In this document: positions 16,801 through 24,793 of the stretch, in pieces
Position numbering within the stretch: position 1 is the stretch's first letter
Layout: each line of letters starts with the position of its first letter
Assembly: GCA_021779435.1 (NCBI GenBank)
Contig: JAJYAR010000002.1
Location: 1-32,555, forward strand
Source of the DNA: a bacterium
GTDB lineage: Bacteria; Verrucomicrobiota; Verrucomicrobiae; JAJYAR01
Reading direction: 5' to 3'
DNA: 32,555 nt
Program-made: the position numbers and the translations under genes
The notes under the pieces: generated by a model
Seen by the model: the letters and a program-made list of their open reading frames with translations, nothing else
Told to the model about the DNA's origin: nothing
Databases searched by the model: none

Positions 16801-18600
16801 TCCATTGTCAGCGGCCCGGGGTCCATCTCCGGTGATGCGCTCACCGCGTCGGCTCCCGGCACGATTGTCGTGCGGGCCTACCAATCGGGCAACGGGACGT
16901 GGGCAGCCGCCAGCGCCCAGACGACGATCACCGTTGAGAAGGCAGCCCAGGCAATGAGCGCGGGCGAAACCACGCGCAACGTGATGGCCAGCGCCAGCAT
17001 TCCGCTGTCGGTCACCTCCTCCTCCGGGCTGCCCGTCACCTACACGCTCGTCACCGGCCCCGGCGTGCTCAGCGGAAACACGCTGACGTTCACCGGCGCG
17101 GCCGGCACTGTCGTTGTGCGCGCCTCGCAGGGGGGCAACGATTCCTACAGCGCGGCGACGCCGATCGACCTCACCTTCGTTGTCGCCGCCGTCGGCCCGC
17201 AGGTCTTCTTCGCGAAGGCGGGGGACGACGACTTCGGCGCGGCGGTCTCCACCGACAACACGAAGGGCATGCTCGTCCTTCGACTGGCGCAGACCGGCGA
17301 GGCACTCGTGTTCAAATTCAACATCGCCTCCGACGGCTCGTTCTCAACGCGCGACCCCGGTTCCAACAAAACCCTGACCGGCACCGTCGCGAACGGAACG
17401 TTGTCCGCGACGCTATCCGCCACAATCGCACTGAAGGCCACGCTTCAGCCGCCGTCCGGGCCAACGGCGCGGTACGCCGGCCTGTATGTCGCGAACGTGC
17501 CGAAGTCGGCCTCGGGTGCCGCCTATCTCGTCGCAGGCCCCAATGGCCAGGCCTTCGCCGTTGCGGTCACACCAACCCGCACCTACTCGGGGACGGGCAC
17601 GCTTTCCGGCTCCGGTGATTTCAACGTGCCGCTTACGGACGGTGCCACGCTCGTCGGGAACATTGATTCCGATAAGGCCGCCATCACGGGTACGCTGAAC
17701 GCCACGGCCGCCATAGCCTTCGCCGGCCTGAGCACAGCCGTGGCGCCGACGGACAGGCTGATCAACATCTCGTCGCGACTCCGGGTCACGGGCGGCGACG
17801 CGTCACGTTTCGCCATCGCGGGCTTCGTGGTGACCGGCAGCCAGCCGAAGCCGATTCTCATCCGGGCCGTCGGTCCGGGGCTTGCCGGGTTCGGACTCGG
17901 CAACGGGCTCGCGGATCCGCAACTGCAGGTCTTCAACAGCGACCGGAAGAACATCGCATCGAACACCGGCTGGAACAACGACACCGCGATCGCGGCGGCC
18001 GGGGACAGCGTCGGCGCGTTCAAGTTGAACGCCGGGAGCAGGGACGCGGCGCTTCTCCTGACGCTGCCTCCAGGGCTCTACACGGCGCAGGTCGGGTCGT
18101 CATCGAACAGCGGGCTCACGCTGATCGAGGTTTACGACGTGAGCGCCAACGCGGCACTTCCAACCAAGCAGCTGGTGAACATCTCCACCCGCGGCCAGGT
18201 CGGCACCGGCGACGACGTTCTCATCGGCGGCTTCGTGGTAAACGGCAACGGACCCAAACGCGTGCTTGTCCGCGGCGTGGGGCCGGGGCTCTCCGGCTTC
18301 GGTGTCTCCGGGGTTCTTGCCGACCCGGTCCTGAAGCTCGTCGACGCCAAGGGAGTCCTCGTCGCGCAGAACGACAACTGGGGAACCGCGCAACCGGTGG
18401 ACGCCACGCAGTTCGCAGCGACGGCGTCCGACGTCACCGCCGCCGCCGGCGCGACCGGCGCCTTCCCGCTCACAACCGGCAGCACGGATTCGGCGATCGT
18501 GATCACGCTGCAGCCGGGTTCCTACACCGCGATCCTCAGCGGCGCCAATTCCGGCACCGGATCGGCCATGCTCGAGGTGTACGACATACCCGCGCCCTGA
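13861..18600 (+). CDS. Secreted subtilisin-like (S8) protease with Ig-like repeats and duplicated C-terminal domain
   Basis: A 1579-residue exported serine protease. From the GTG at 13861 it begins with a signal peptide (RRLLQFVLLLAASALTL, cleavage after PAAAQ); an ATG at 13741 would add 40 unlikely residues. An I9-type inhibitor propeptide (about 35-105) precedes the catalytic domain, with D162 (VVDSG), H226 (GHGTHVAG), oxyanion N319 (AASGND) and S389 (GTSMASAHVAG) all present. The rest comprises putative Ig domains (about 450-533, 765-845, 852-930), two SbsA-like modules starting FSEPV/FSEAV (538-760), a Pro linker (934-944), two further beta repeats (949-1100), and an uncharacterised beta region. 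Two related C-terminal domains (1299-1430 and 1437-1579) share ILIRAVGPGL/VLVRGVGPGL and EVYD. It probably acts at or beyond the cell surface in protein degradation. Confidence 0.9.
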   Translation: MIRRLLQFVLLLAASALTLPPPAAAQTSPAGAVTPAASIRILLRPKATANPAALARLYADLGCRVQATLTNMRNITILEVPATADVDQVIAALLQSGQVEYAERDQYARALMVPNDPYFQSGQQWSLNNTGAGGGTAGADIMAVQAWDVLHDAPNVLVAVVDSGIRLTHQDLAGNLWTNPGETGTDSQGRDKRTNGVDDDGDGYVDDVYGINVLNHSGNPSDDWGHGTHVAGVVGAVGNNGVGIAGIAWRVQLMACKFIDQNGQYTVSNAITALDYARLKGARIVTAAWGGYTFTSQALRDAIAALRDANIIVVAASGNDGTNNDATPLYPASYEYTNIVAVAATDRNDAKAGFSNYGAQTVDLGAPGEQILSAWAGNDSDYQSPSGTSMASAHVAGACALLIARYPSYTPQQIIARLLATVDPLPSMAGRTVSGGRLNLAAALAYVAPPSITSSSSAGATAGTAFTYQITATNSPKSYAATNLSGTGLTLNTTTGQISGSPAAAGTITSQITATNDGGTSAPVTLTITVAPANPGDAIPPAITGFAVDLSTATNTTASFVVTFSEPVTGVDASDYVFGTQGTATATVTGVTQEMSSRYRVAFNFGGSSGSLQLAIRTANTGIRDASGNAFVGAGLAASDPVPLLAGPASDITAPSIVNFTASTPVTTSVSFTVTFSEAVSGVSPDDFLVQPTSGVTATVGTITANTGNTVFTIPVTFSGTGSFSLLAIGGATSNIRDTATNWFIGGPGAAGPSVDVGGNPATPPTITSALSASATVGTAFSYQITASGSPTQFAATNLAGTGLSLNTSTGVLSGTPLAAGTISSQLTATNAAGTSAPVTLSITVSARASAPVVTASTITGTVGAALSGVVTATNNPTSYSLSGQPPGISINSTTGAITGVPTASGTYSASAVATNAAGSGTGTITFAISPATPPPPPPPPPPPVLLSQTVTFNAPTSGAFVGQPLRLGATASSGLPVSYSIVSGPGSISGDALTASAPGTIVVRAYQSGNGTWAAASAQTTITVEKAAQAMSAGETTRNVMASASIPLSVTSSSGLPVTYTLVTGPGVLSGNTLTFTGAAGTVVVRASQGGNDSYSAATPIDLTFVVAAVGPQVFFAKAGDDDFGAAVSTDNTKGMLVLRLAQTGEALVFKFNIASDGSFSTRDPGSNKTLTGTVANGTLSATLSATIALKATLQPPSGPTARYAGLYVANVPKSASGAAYLVAGPNGQAFAVAVTPTRTYSGTGTLSGSGDFNVPLTDGATLVGNIDSDKAAITGTLNATAAIAFAGLSTAVAPTDRLINISSRLRVTGGDASRFAIAGFVVTGSQPKPILIRAVGPGLAGFGLGNGLADPQLQVFNSDRKNIASNTGWNNDTAIAAAGDSVGAFKLNAGSRDAALLLTLPPGLYTAQVGSSSNSGLTLIEVYDVSANAALPTKQLVNISTRGQVGTGDDVLIGGFVVNGNGPKRVLVRGVGPGLSGFGVSGVLADPVLKLVDAKGVLVAQNDNWGTAQPVDATQFAATASDVTAAAGATGAFPLTTGSTDSAIVITLQPGSYTAILSGANSGTGSAMLEVYDIPAP

Positions 18601-18640
18601 GTTCCCGGCTGACGGACTTGATCTTCACGTCCTCCCGCAG

Positions 18641-21600
18641 ATGAGCATCGACCCCACCCCCGAATCCGTCGCGATCATTGGTTTGTCCGGCCGCTTTCCC
18701 CAGGCGGCCACCATCGACGAATTCTGGCGCAATCTGCGGGAGGGTCGTGAAGCGGTTGAACGCTTCGAGCCCGGGGAGTCCGAATGGCTGTCCATCGAGC
18801 GGGAGCCTGATCCGAACGACCACCGGATCGTCCGAGCCCGCGCGGCGCTCGAGCGGCCCGAGTGGTTCGATGCCGCGTTCTTCCAGATGAACCCGCGCGA
18901 GGCGGCGATCATGGACCCGCAGCAGCGCGTGTTCCTGGAATGTGCCTGGGAGGCGCTCGAGAATGCGGGCTGCGACGCGCCGTCGTTCGGCGGGTCCATC
19001 GGCGTCTTTGCCGGCTCGGGATTCAACACGTACCTGCTCAGCAACCTGCTCACGAACGGTCCGCTCCTCGATGATTTCGGGCTGTTCGCGGCGCTCACGT
19101 TGAACGACAAGGACTACCTCGCCACGCGGGTCGCCTACAAACTGGACCTGCGCGGTCCGGCCATCAACGTCCAGACCGCCTGCTCCACCTCGCTGGTTGC
19201 GGTCGCGCTCGCCTGCCAGAATCTCCTCGCCTACCAGTGCGACGTCGCCCTTGCCGGTGGCGTGTCGATCCCGTTTCCGGTGAATCGCGGCTATCTTCAC
19301 GTCGAGGGCGGCATCATGTCCGCCGATGGTCATTGCCGGGCCTTCGATGCCGCCGCGACGGGCACCGTCCCGGGTGCGGGCGCCGGCGTCGTCGTCCTGA
19401 AACGGCTCAGCGAGGCGTTGAACGACGGGGATCGGATCCGCGCCGTGATCAAGGGCTGCGCCATCAACAACGATGGGCACATGAAAATTGGATACACCGC
19501 TCCGGCGATCGAGGGCCAGGCCGAGTGCATCGCCCTGGCGCAGACGATGGCCGCGGTCGACCCATCGACGATCTCCTACATCGAGGCGCATGGAACCGGC
19601 ACGCCCCTCGGCGACCCCATCGAGATCGCGGCGTTGAGGAAGGCGTTCGGACCCGCGGCCGGCCGGCCCGGCTTCTGTGCCGTCGGTTCGCTCAAGTCCA
19701 ATATCGGCCACCTCGACGCCGCGGCCGGGGTTGCGGGTCTCATCAAGACGACCCTTGCGCTGGAACACGGAGAAATTCCTCCCTCCCTTCATTTCGAGAA
19801 CGCCAACCCTGCCCTGGAGCTGGCGGGCAGCGCGTTCCACATCAACAACCGCCTCCGCCCATGGACGCGCGGGTCGACGCCACGCCGGGCCGGCGTCAGC
19901 TGCTTCGGCATCGGGGGCACGAACGCGCACGTCGTGGTCGAGGAGGCGCCTCCGCAGGCTCCCGGCAGGCCGAACACCGGTGAACCGCAGCTGCTGGTCC
20001 TGTCCGCCCGGACGGCCTCGGCGCTCGACGCGGCGACGCGAAACCTGGCCGCGCACCTCAGGCGACATCCGTCGCTCAACCTCGCAGACGTCGCATACAC
20101 GCTGCAGACGGGCAGACGACACTTCGAGCACCGGCGCGCCTGCGTGGTCACAGGGATCGGCGACGCCGTTTCCGTCCTCGAGTCGCGGGAAAAGGAACGC
20201 GTGACCGACGGCACCGGAGGCGATGGGAAGGTCGTTTTCCTGTTCTCCGGACAGGGCGCCCAGACAATCGACATGGCGAGGGAGCTTTGCGAAACCGACG
20301 CGTCGTTCCGGGAGACGATCGACCAGGGATGCAGGCTGCTCCACGACCGGCTCGGCATCGACCTGCGCGCGGCGCTGTTCTCCGCCCACGGCGCCGGGCA
20401 GCCACGAGGCGCGTCGCAACCGAAGCCCCGGTCGGCGCTGTGCATGACGCCGGAGCCGCTCGATTTGAGCAGTCCGCTTGTCCAGACCCGCACGTCGCAG
20501 CCGGCTCTCTTCCTGATCGAGTACGCGCTTGCAGAGCGCTGGCGGCGGTGGGGAGTGCTTCCGGCGGCGATGATTGGCCACAGCCTCGGAGAGTACGTGG
20601 CGGCGTGCGTCGCCGGTGTGTTCAGTTTCGAGGACGGCCTGATGCTCGTCGCCGAACGTGCCAGGCTCATCGCTGAGCTTCCGCGGGGCGCCATGCTGGC
20701 CGTGCTTCTGCCGGAACGGCAGGCCCGTGAACTGCTGGTGCCGGGTCTCAGCCTCGCCGCGTCAAATTCGCGCTTCATCAATGTCCTTTCCGGCCCGTTC
20801 GAACTGATCGAAGGAGTCGAACGGGAACTCTCGCGCAGGGCGGTCGCGTGCCGCCACGTCGCAACCACCCACGCTTTCCACTCGACGATGATGGAACCGG
20901 CGTCGGCCGGGCTCGAGAAGCTGCTCCGCGGGATCCCGCTGCGACCGCCAACGCTCCCGTGGGTGTCGAACCTGACAGGGACCTGGATCACGCAGGAGCA
21001 GGCGGTCAGCCCCGCGTATTGGAATGCACATCTGCGCGGCACGGTTCGTTTTGCCGAGGGGATTTCCGAACTCGTCCACTCCGGCTATCAACTCCTCCTC
21101 GAGGTCGGTCCGGGCAATTCGCTCGCATCGCTCGCGAGACAGCACCCCGATGCGGGTCCGGCCGGGTGTCGAATCACGTCCACGCTCGATCCCGAACGGA
21201 CGCCCGTGGGCGACGTTGCATCGATGCTGGCGGCCCTCGGATTCCTGTGGACCGGCAATTGCACGCCGGAGTGGCGCAATGGAGTCCACGGTGGAGAGCG
21301 ACATTGCGTGACGGAGCTTCCCACCTACCCCTTCGAACGGACGCGATGCTGGATTGAACCGGGTTCGACCACGCTTCCCCTTGCCACCGGCGCGCCGCGC
21401 GATCGGCGCAGCGGCAGGGCAGCGTCGCCCGAGTCGGCGGGCCCCCATCCGCGGATTCCAACCGTTGGCGAGATCATGGACGTGTTGCGGGAGCTCACGG
21501 ATGTCGAGGAGAGCGATCTCGCGTCGCACCGATTCGCGGAACTCGGATTTGATTCGCTCCTGCTCGCCCAGGTTGCGACCGCGTTGACGCAACGCTTCGG

Positions 21601-21748
21601 CGTGCCGGTCGCGCTGCGCCAGCTGAATTCGGAGCTCGGATCGGTCGCGGAGCTGTCGGCGCACTTGGAGGGACGATTTCGGGAGAGGTCGGACTCATTG
21701 AAACTCGAGGTCTGCACCCGGCGCCGAAACGCCGATGCCTTGTTGTAG
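18641..21748 (+). CDS. Type I polyketide synthase, single module KS-AT-ACP, possibly 3'-truncated
   Basis: A 1035-residue modular PKS. The ketosynthase (about 8-435) has C181 in TACSTS, H317 in EAHGTGTP and H357 in NIGHLDAAAG. The acyltransferase (about 530-830) has S648 in GHSLGEY, and the HAFH motif at 744-747 predicts malonyl-CoA. A post-AT linker ends in TYPFERTRCW, and the carrier protein (about 940-1010) carries the phosphopantetheine serine S972 in GFDSL. There is no ketoreductase, dehydratase, enoylreductase or thioesterase, and no tailoring gene or phosphopantetheinyl transferase nearby. The carrier resembles those before aminotransferase domains in MycA/McyE-type hybrids. The last codons and the stop lie inside the tandem repeat, which suggests a lost 3' part. 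It starts 41 bases after the protease stop. Confidence 0.92.
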   Translation: MSIDPTPESVAIIGLSGRFPQAATIDEFWRNLREGREAVERFEPGESEWLSIEREPDPNDHRIVRARAALERPEWFDAAFFQMNPREAAIMDPQQRVFLECAWEALENAGCDAPSFGGSIGVFAGSGFNTYLLSNLLTNGPLLDDFGLFAALTLNDKDYLATRVAYKLDLRGPAINVQTACSTSLVAVALACQNLLAYQCDVALAGGVSIPFPVNRGYLHVEGGIMSADGHCRAFDAAATGTVPGAGAGVVVLKRLSEALNDGDRIRAVIKGCAINNDGHMKIGYTAPAIEGQAECIALAQTMAAVDPSTISYIEAHGTGTPLGDPIEIAALRKAFGPAAGRPGFCAVGSLKSNIGHLDAAAGVAGLIKTTLALEHGEIPPSLHFENANPALELAGSAFHINNRLRPWTRGSTPRRAGVSCFGIGGTNAHVVVEEAPPQAPGRPNTGEPQLLVLSARTASALDAATRNLAAHLRRHPSLNLADVAYTLQTGRRHFEHRRACVVTGIGDAVSVLESREKERVTDGTGGDGKVVFLFSGQGAQTIDMARELCETDASFRETIDQGCRLLHDRLGIDLRAALFSAHGAGQPRGASQPKPRSALCMTPEPLDLSSPLVQTRTSQPALFLIEYALAERWRRWGVLPAAMIGHSLGEYVAACVAGVFSFEDGLMLVAERARLIAELPRGAMLAVLLPERQARELLVPGLSLAASNSRFINVLSGPFELIEGVERELSRRAVACRHVATTHAFHSTMMEPASAGLEKLLRGIPLRPPTLPWVSNLTGTWITQEQAVSPAYWNAHLRGTVRFAEGISELVHSGYQLLLEVGPGNSLASLARQHPDAGPAGCRITSTLDPERTPVGDVASMLAALGFLWTGNCTPEWRNGVHGGERHCVTELPTYPFERTRCWIEPGSTTLPLATGAPRDRRSGRAASPESAGPHPRIPTVGEIMDVLRELTDVEESDLASHRFAELGFDSLLLAQVATALTQRFGVPVALRQLNSELGSVAELSAHLEGRFRERSDSLKLEVCTRRRNADALL

Positions 21749-22225
21749 CCGGGGTCCTCAGCCTCGATCCCGGCGGGCCCAGCGCTCCCGCCCTACCCCG
21801 ATCCCCGGCCTCTGCGGAGGCCGGCTACACCAGACGCCGGAACGCGATGCCTTGTTGTAGCCGGGGTCCGCAGACCCGGAGCTTTGGGGGCCTCTATCCC
21901 GCCGGGCCCCAGCGATTCCGCCCTACCCCCGATCCCCGGCCTCTGCGGAGGCCGGCTACACCAGACGCCGAAACGCGATGCCTTGTTGTAGCCGGGGTCC
22001 GCAGACCCCGGTGCCTTGGGTGCCTCCATCCCGGCGGGCCCAGCGGTCCCGCCCTACCCCGATCCCCGGCCTCTGCCGCGGCCGGCTACACCAGACACCC
22101 GAACGCGATGCCTTATTGTAGCCGGGGTCCGCAGACCCCGGTGCCTTGGTGCCTCGATCCCGGCGGGCCCAGCGGTCCCGCCCTACCCCGAACCCCGGCC
22201 TCTGCGGAGGCCGGCTACATCGGAC
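21727..22225. repeat. Tandem array of four about 130-bp hairpin-rich repeats
   Basis: Four units are anchored by GATGCCTT(G/A)TTGTAGCC at 21734, 21846, 21978 and 22108, so the steps are 112, 132 and 130 bp. A complete unit has one hairpin CCGGGGTC-CGCA-GACCCCGG (for example 21992-22011), a spacer containing CCCGGCGGGCCCAGCGGT and GCCCTACCCC, and a second hairpin CCGGCCTC-TGCG-GAGGCCGG ending in CTACA. The first unit is shorter and lacks the right arm of hairpin 1. The PKS stop codon lies in the first unit. Open frames through the array are by-products of the repeat. No transposase, terminal repeats or CRISPR-like spacers are present. Confidence 0.9.
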
Positions 22226-22358
22226 CTCCGCGGCCTCGGTTTTCGCGACTGCGACAACCTGCGCAAGGAGTGAGCATCGATTCGCAAGAATCGCCGAGTC
22301 CACGGGTGTGTTCGTGCGCATAGTAGAAGCGCCAGGACACCCAGACTCTCTCACGCCC
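22226..22358. other. Leader region of the GltD-type gene
   Basis: With the repeat array this forms the 610-bp gap between the PKS and the oxidoreductase gene. I see no gene, no clear promoter consensus and no Shine-Dalgarno sequence here. Confidence 0.4.
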
Positions 22359-23783
22359 ATGCCGCTGCCGACCCTGACGCCTTCCACCGCGAAGTATGCG
22401 TGGTCCCTCATTGGTCGCTCCGCCCCTTCGAAGCGAGCCGCGGCGGATCGGGTCTCCGACTATCGTGAGATTTACGCAACCTACGACGAGGCAACCGCGC
22501 GCGCTCAGGCCGCGCGTTGCATCCAGTGCCCGGAACCGCTGTGCCGCCAGGGTTGCCCGTTGGCGAACCGGATCCCGGAGTGGATGGCGTTGACGGCCCA
22601 GGGCCGCTTCCTCGAGGCCGCCGAGGTCTCGCGCTCCACGAGCAACATGCCGGAAATCTGCTCGCGCGTATGTCCGCAGGAACGGCTCTGCGAGGGTGCC
22701 TGCATCATCAACAGCAAGAGCGACCCCCTTTCGATCGGCGCCATCGAGCGTTTCATCAACGAGTTCGCGTTCGCACATGACGACGTTCGCGCCGTTTCAG
22801 CACCGTCGAACGGCCGTCGCGTTGCCGTCATTGGCGCCGGACCCGGCGGAATTGCCTGCGCCGACGAGCTCGCGAAGCTCGGGTACGATGTCACCGTTTT
22901 CGAGTCCATGCGCATCGCCGGCGGCCTCCTGGTCAACGGCATCCCTTCGTTCAAGCTCGAGAAGAACATCGTCGCCCGGCGCATCGACCTGCTGAAACGC
23001 AACGGCGTCGTCTTCAAGATGGGCGTCCGCGTCGGCCACGATATCTCGCTGACCGAACTCCAGTCGCAGTTCGAGGCGATCTTCCTCGGCTTCGGCGCAC
23101 AGGAGCCGAAGCTCGCCGACGTCCCCGGTGGCGACCTCGACGGGATTGTCGCCGCGCTGCCGTTCCTCATCCAGAAGAACGTGCCGGAAGCGGCCGCTGA
23201 TTTTTCGTCGATTGACGTGCAGGACAAACGCGTGGTCGTCCTCGGTGGTGGCGACACGGCGATGGACTGCCTCCGCACCTCGCTGCGTGCCGGCGCGAAG
23301 GCCGCCGTGTGCCTGTACCGCCGCGACCTCGCGAACATGCCGGGCAGTCGCAAGGAGTACTACAATGCGCTCGAGGAGGGCGCGCGTTTCGAGTTTCTCG
23401 CGAATCCGATCTCGATCGCCGACAATGGCAAGGGCTCCGTCGGCGCGGTCCGTTGCGTCCGCATGGCGCTCGGCGCGGCCGACGCGTCCGGTCGCCGCAA
23501 ACCGCAGCCTGTCCCCGGTTCCGAGTTCGAGGTCGATGCCGATATCGTGATCGTCGCCTACGGCTTCGATCCCGTGCCCTTCCCTGCCGGAAGTGATTTC
23601 GCCGCCGTCCAGACGAACGACTGGGGTGGCGTTGTGGTTGACAAGAATGAGATGACGAGCGTTCCCGGCGTGTTCGCCGGCGGCGACTCGGTTCGCGGCC
23701 CCAGCCTCGTGGTTCACGCCGTCCGCGACGGCCGCAAGGCCGCCGAGGGCATCCACCGGTACCTCAGCGCAAAGACGCGCTGA
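22359..23783 (+). CDS. GltD-type NAD(P)H oxidoreductase (glutamate synthase small-subunit family)
   Basis: A 474-residue FAD and iron-sulfur protein of the glutamate synthase beta-subunit family, which passes electrons from NADPH through FAD to a partner. Two cysteine clusters at the N-terminus (C54, C57, C62, C66 and C101, C105, C111, C115) are the ligands of two [4Fe-4S] clusters. The FAD dinucleotide motif is VIGAGPGG (157-164), the NAD(P)H motif is VVLGGGDTAMD (293-303), and the C-terminal FAD contact is PGVFAGGDSVRGPSLVVHAVRDGR. Length fits GltD. The large glutamine amidotransferase/synthase subunit gltB is not next to it within this window, so it may pair with a distant GltB or serve another electron acceptor. 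The ATG at 22359 is chosen because the frame upstream is repeat sequence. Confidence 0.9.
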   Translation: MPLPTLTPSTAKYAWSLIGRSAPSKRAAADRVSDYREIYATYDEATARAQAARCIQCPEPLCRQGCPLANRIPEWMALTAQGRFLEAAEVSRSTSNMPEICSRVCPQERLCEGACIINSKSDPLSIGAIERFINEFAFAHDDVRAVSAPSNGRRVAVIGAGPGGIACADELAKLGYDVTVFESMRIAGGLLVNGIPSFKLEKNIVARRIDLLKRNGVVFKMGVRVGHDISLTELQSQFEAIFLGFGAQEPKLADVPGGDLDGIVAALPFLIQKNVPEAAADFSSIDVQDKRVVVLGGGDTAMDCLRTSLRAGAKAAVCLYRRDLANMPGSRKEYYNALEEGARFEFLANPISIADNGKGSVGAVRCVRMALGAADASGRRKPQPVPGSEFEVDADIVIVAYGFDPVPFPAGSDFAAVQTNDWGGVVVDKNEMTSVPGVFAGGDSVRGPSLVVHAVRDGRKAAEGIHRYLSAKTR

Positions 23784-23912
23784 GCGATCCTGGATCAGGT
23801 TCTCGCTTTCGATTTAACCCGGAGGCGACGCGCGCCCTGAAATGCGGGTTGTGAGCGGAATACCCGCTCCTCGCTCCCAAGGGCGCCGTCTCGGCCGGCA
23901 GCGCCGGCAAGC
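23784..23912. other. Convergent gap with two hairpins
   Basis: It lies between the ends of two facing genes. It holds GAGCGG-AATAC-CCGCTC (about 23857-23873) and a GCCGGC-AGC-GCCGGC stem (about 23896-23910). Neither has a T tract, so they are not textbook terminators. The first resembles the GTAGGAGCGGG-type extragenic palindromes. Confidence 0.45.
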
Positions 23913-24791
23913 CTACTTCTTCTTCACCTTCCACCCCGCGTTCATCAGTTCGGGTGTGTAGGGTCCAGGTACGACTCCTTCCGTCGCGTACACATACAGC
24001 GCACACCGGTACACGTCGCCCGCGACGCCCAGCACCACCCCGAAGGCGACCAGCGCAAAGAGGGCCAGGGGGATGACAATGTAGAGGACCTCGACCCAGC
24101 CGAGCAGAACACCAAAGCCGATGCCCACCACGGCCGAGAAGGCGACGAACGCCAGGAAAGCGAGACCACCGAGTTGGATCCCGATGTAGCCCGCAAGCGA
24201 TTCGCCCCAGGTCTTCTTCAGCGTCGAAGCCGAATCGCGCAGGACGGCGAGCGGGTTGCTGTCCTCGCGGCGAATAATGACCGGGATCGCAAATACGGAT
24301 GCGACACTCCACGCGGCGCCGACCAGCGACATCACGAACTTTCCGACGAAGCCGAGCCGGTCCTCGATCCAGCGGATGAGCAGGCCGACCGTGGAGGCGA
24401 GCAGGCTCCACATCAGAATCGAACGAAGTTTCGTCCTGGCGTACCGCAGCCCCGACCGGAGGGAGACTTTTTCGCCGGACAGCGCGCGGAAGATCTCGTT
24501 GTAAAAGGCGACATTGACGAATGTCCCGACAAACATCGCCACGACGTACGCAAGGGCGCCATAGGCGTAAAACGCCGGAGCGAAACGCCGGACGTCAGCT
24601 TCCCAATCTCCGCCTCCTCCATGGACACCGATCAGAAGGAGAACCACCGGCGTAAGGAAGAAGGCCACAAGCAGCAGGGCACACCCTGCTGTCACAATCG
24701 GGAACAGGATGAGCCGGGGCTGAGCCCGGATCACCTGGAGGGATCGCTGGAAGAGTTCCCAGCTGTTGGCGAGACGTGAACGGAGTGACAT
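23913..24791 (-). CDS. Multi-pass membrane protein (DUF6159-like)
   Basis: A 292-residue integral membrane protein with about six hydrophobic segments: LILFPIVTAGCALLLVAFFL, VVLLLIGV, AYGALAYVVAMFVGTFVNVAF, ILMWSLLASTVGLLI, SVASVFAIPVIIR and two long ones near 210-265. It has a polar cytoplasmic start (LANSWELFQRSLQVIRAQPRL) resembling the DUF6159 family; the function is unknown. Its ATG is only two bases after the stop of the GntR-type regulator (TGACCATG), so it is the regulator's operon partner and probably its target. YtrA-type regulators typically sit in operons with membrane transport proteins, but no ABC ATPase is present here. Confidence 0.75.
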   Translation of the reverse strand: MSLRSRLANSWELFQRSLQVIRAQPRLILFPIVTAGCALLLVAFFLTPVVLLLIGVHGGGGDWEADVRRFAPAFYAYGALAYVVAMFVGTFVNVAFYNEIFRALSGEKVSLRSGLRYARTKLRSILMWSLLASTVGLLIRWIEDRLGFVGKFVMSLVGAAWSVASVFAIPVIIRREDSNPLAVLRDSASTLKKTWGESLAGYIGIQLGGLAFLAFVAFSAVVGIGFGVLLGWVEVLYIVIPLALFALVAFGVVLGVAGDVYRCALYVYATEGVVPGPYTPELMNAGWKVKKK

Positions 24792-24793
24792 GG

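Noticed and set aside
18536..20581. 681-codon minus-strand frame opposite the PKS
   Set aside because: Antisense to intact KS and AT motifs; no recognisable content.
21727..22225. CRISPR array
   Set aside because: The units are about 130 bp and contiguous without unique spacers, each has internal hairpins, and there are no cas genes.
18641..22225. PKS plus repeats as part of a transposon
   Set aside because: No transposase, terminal inverted repeats or target duplication can be seen.
21847..22323. Plus-strand frame of 158 codons in the repeat array
   Set aside because: It is a translation of the repeat units, giving a periodic Pro/Arg/Gly-rich product, and has no independent coding signal.
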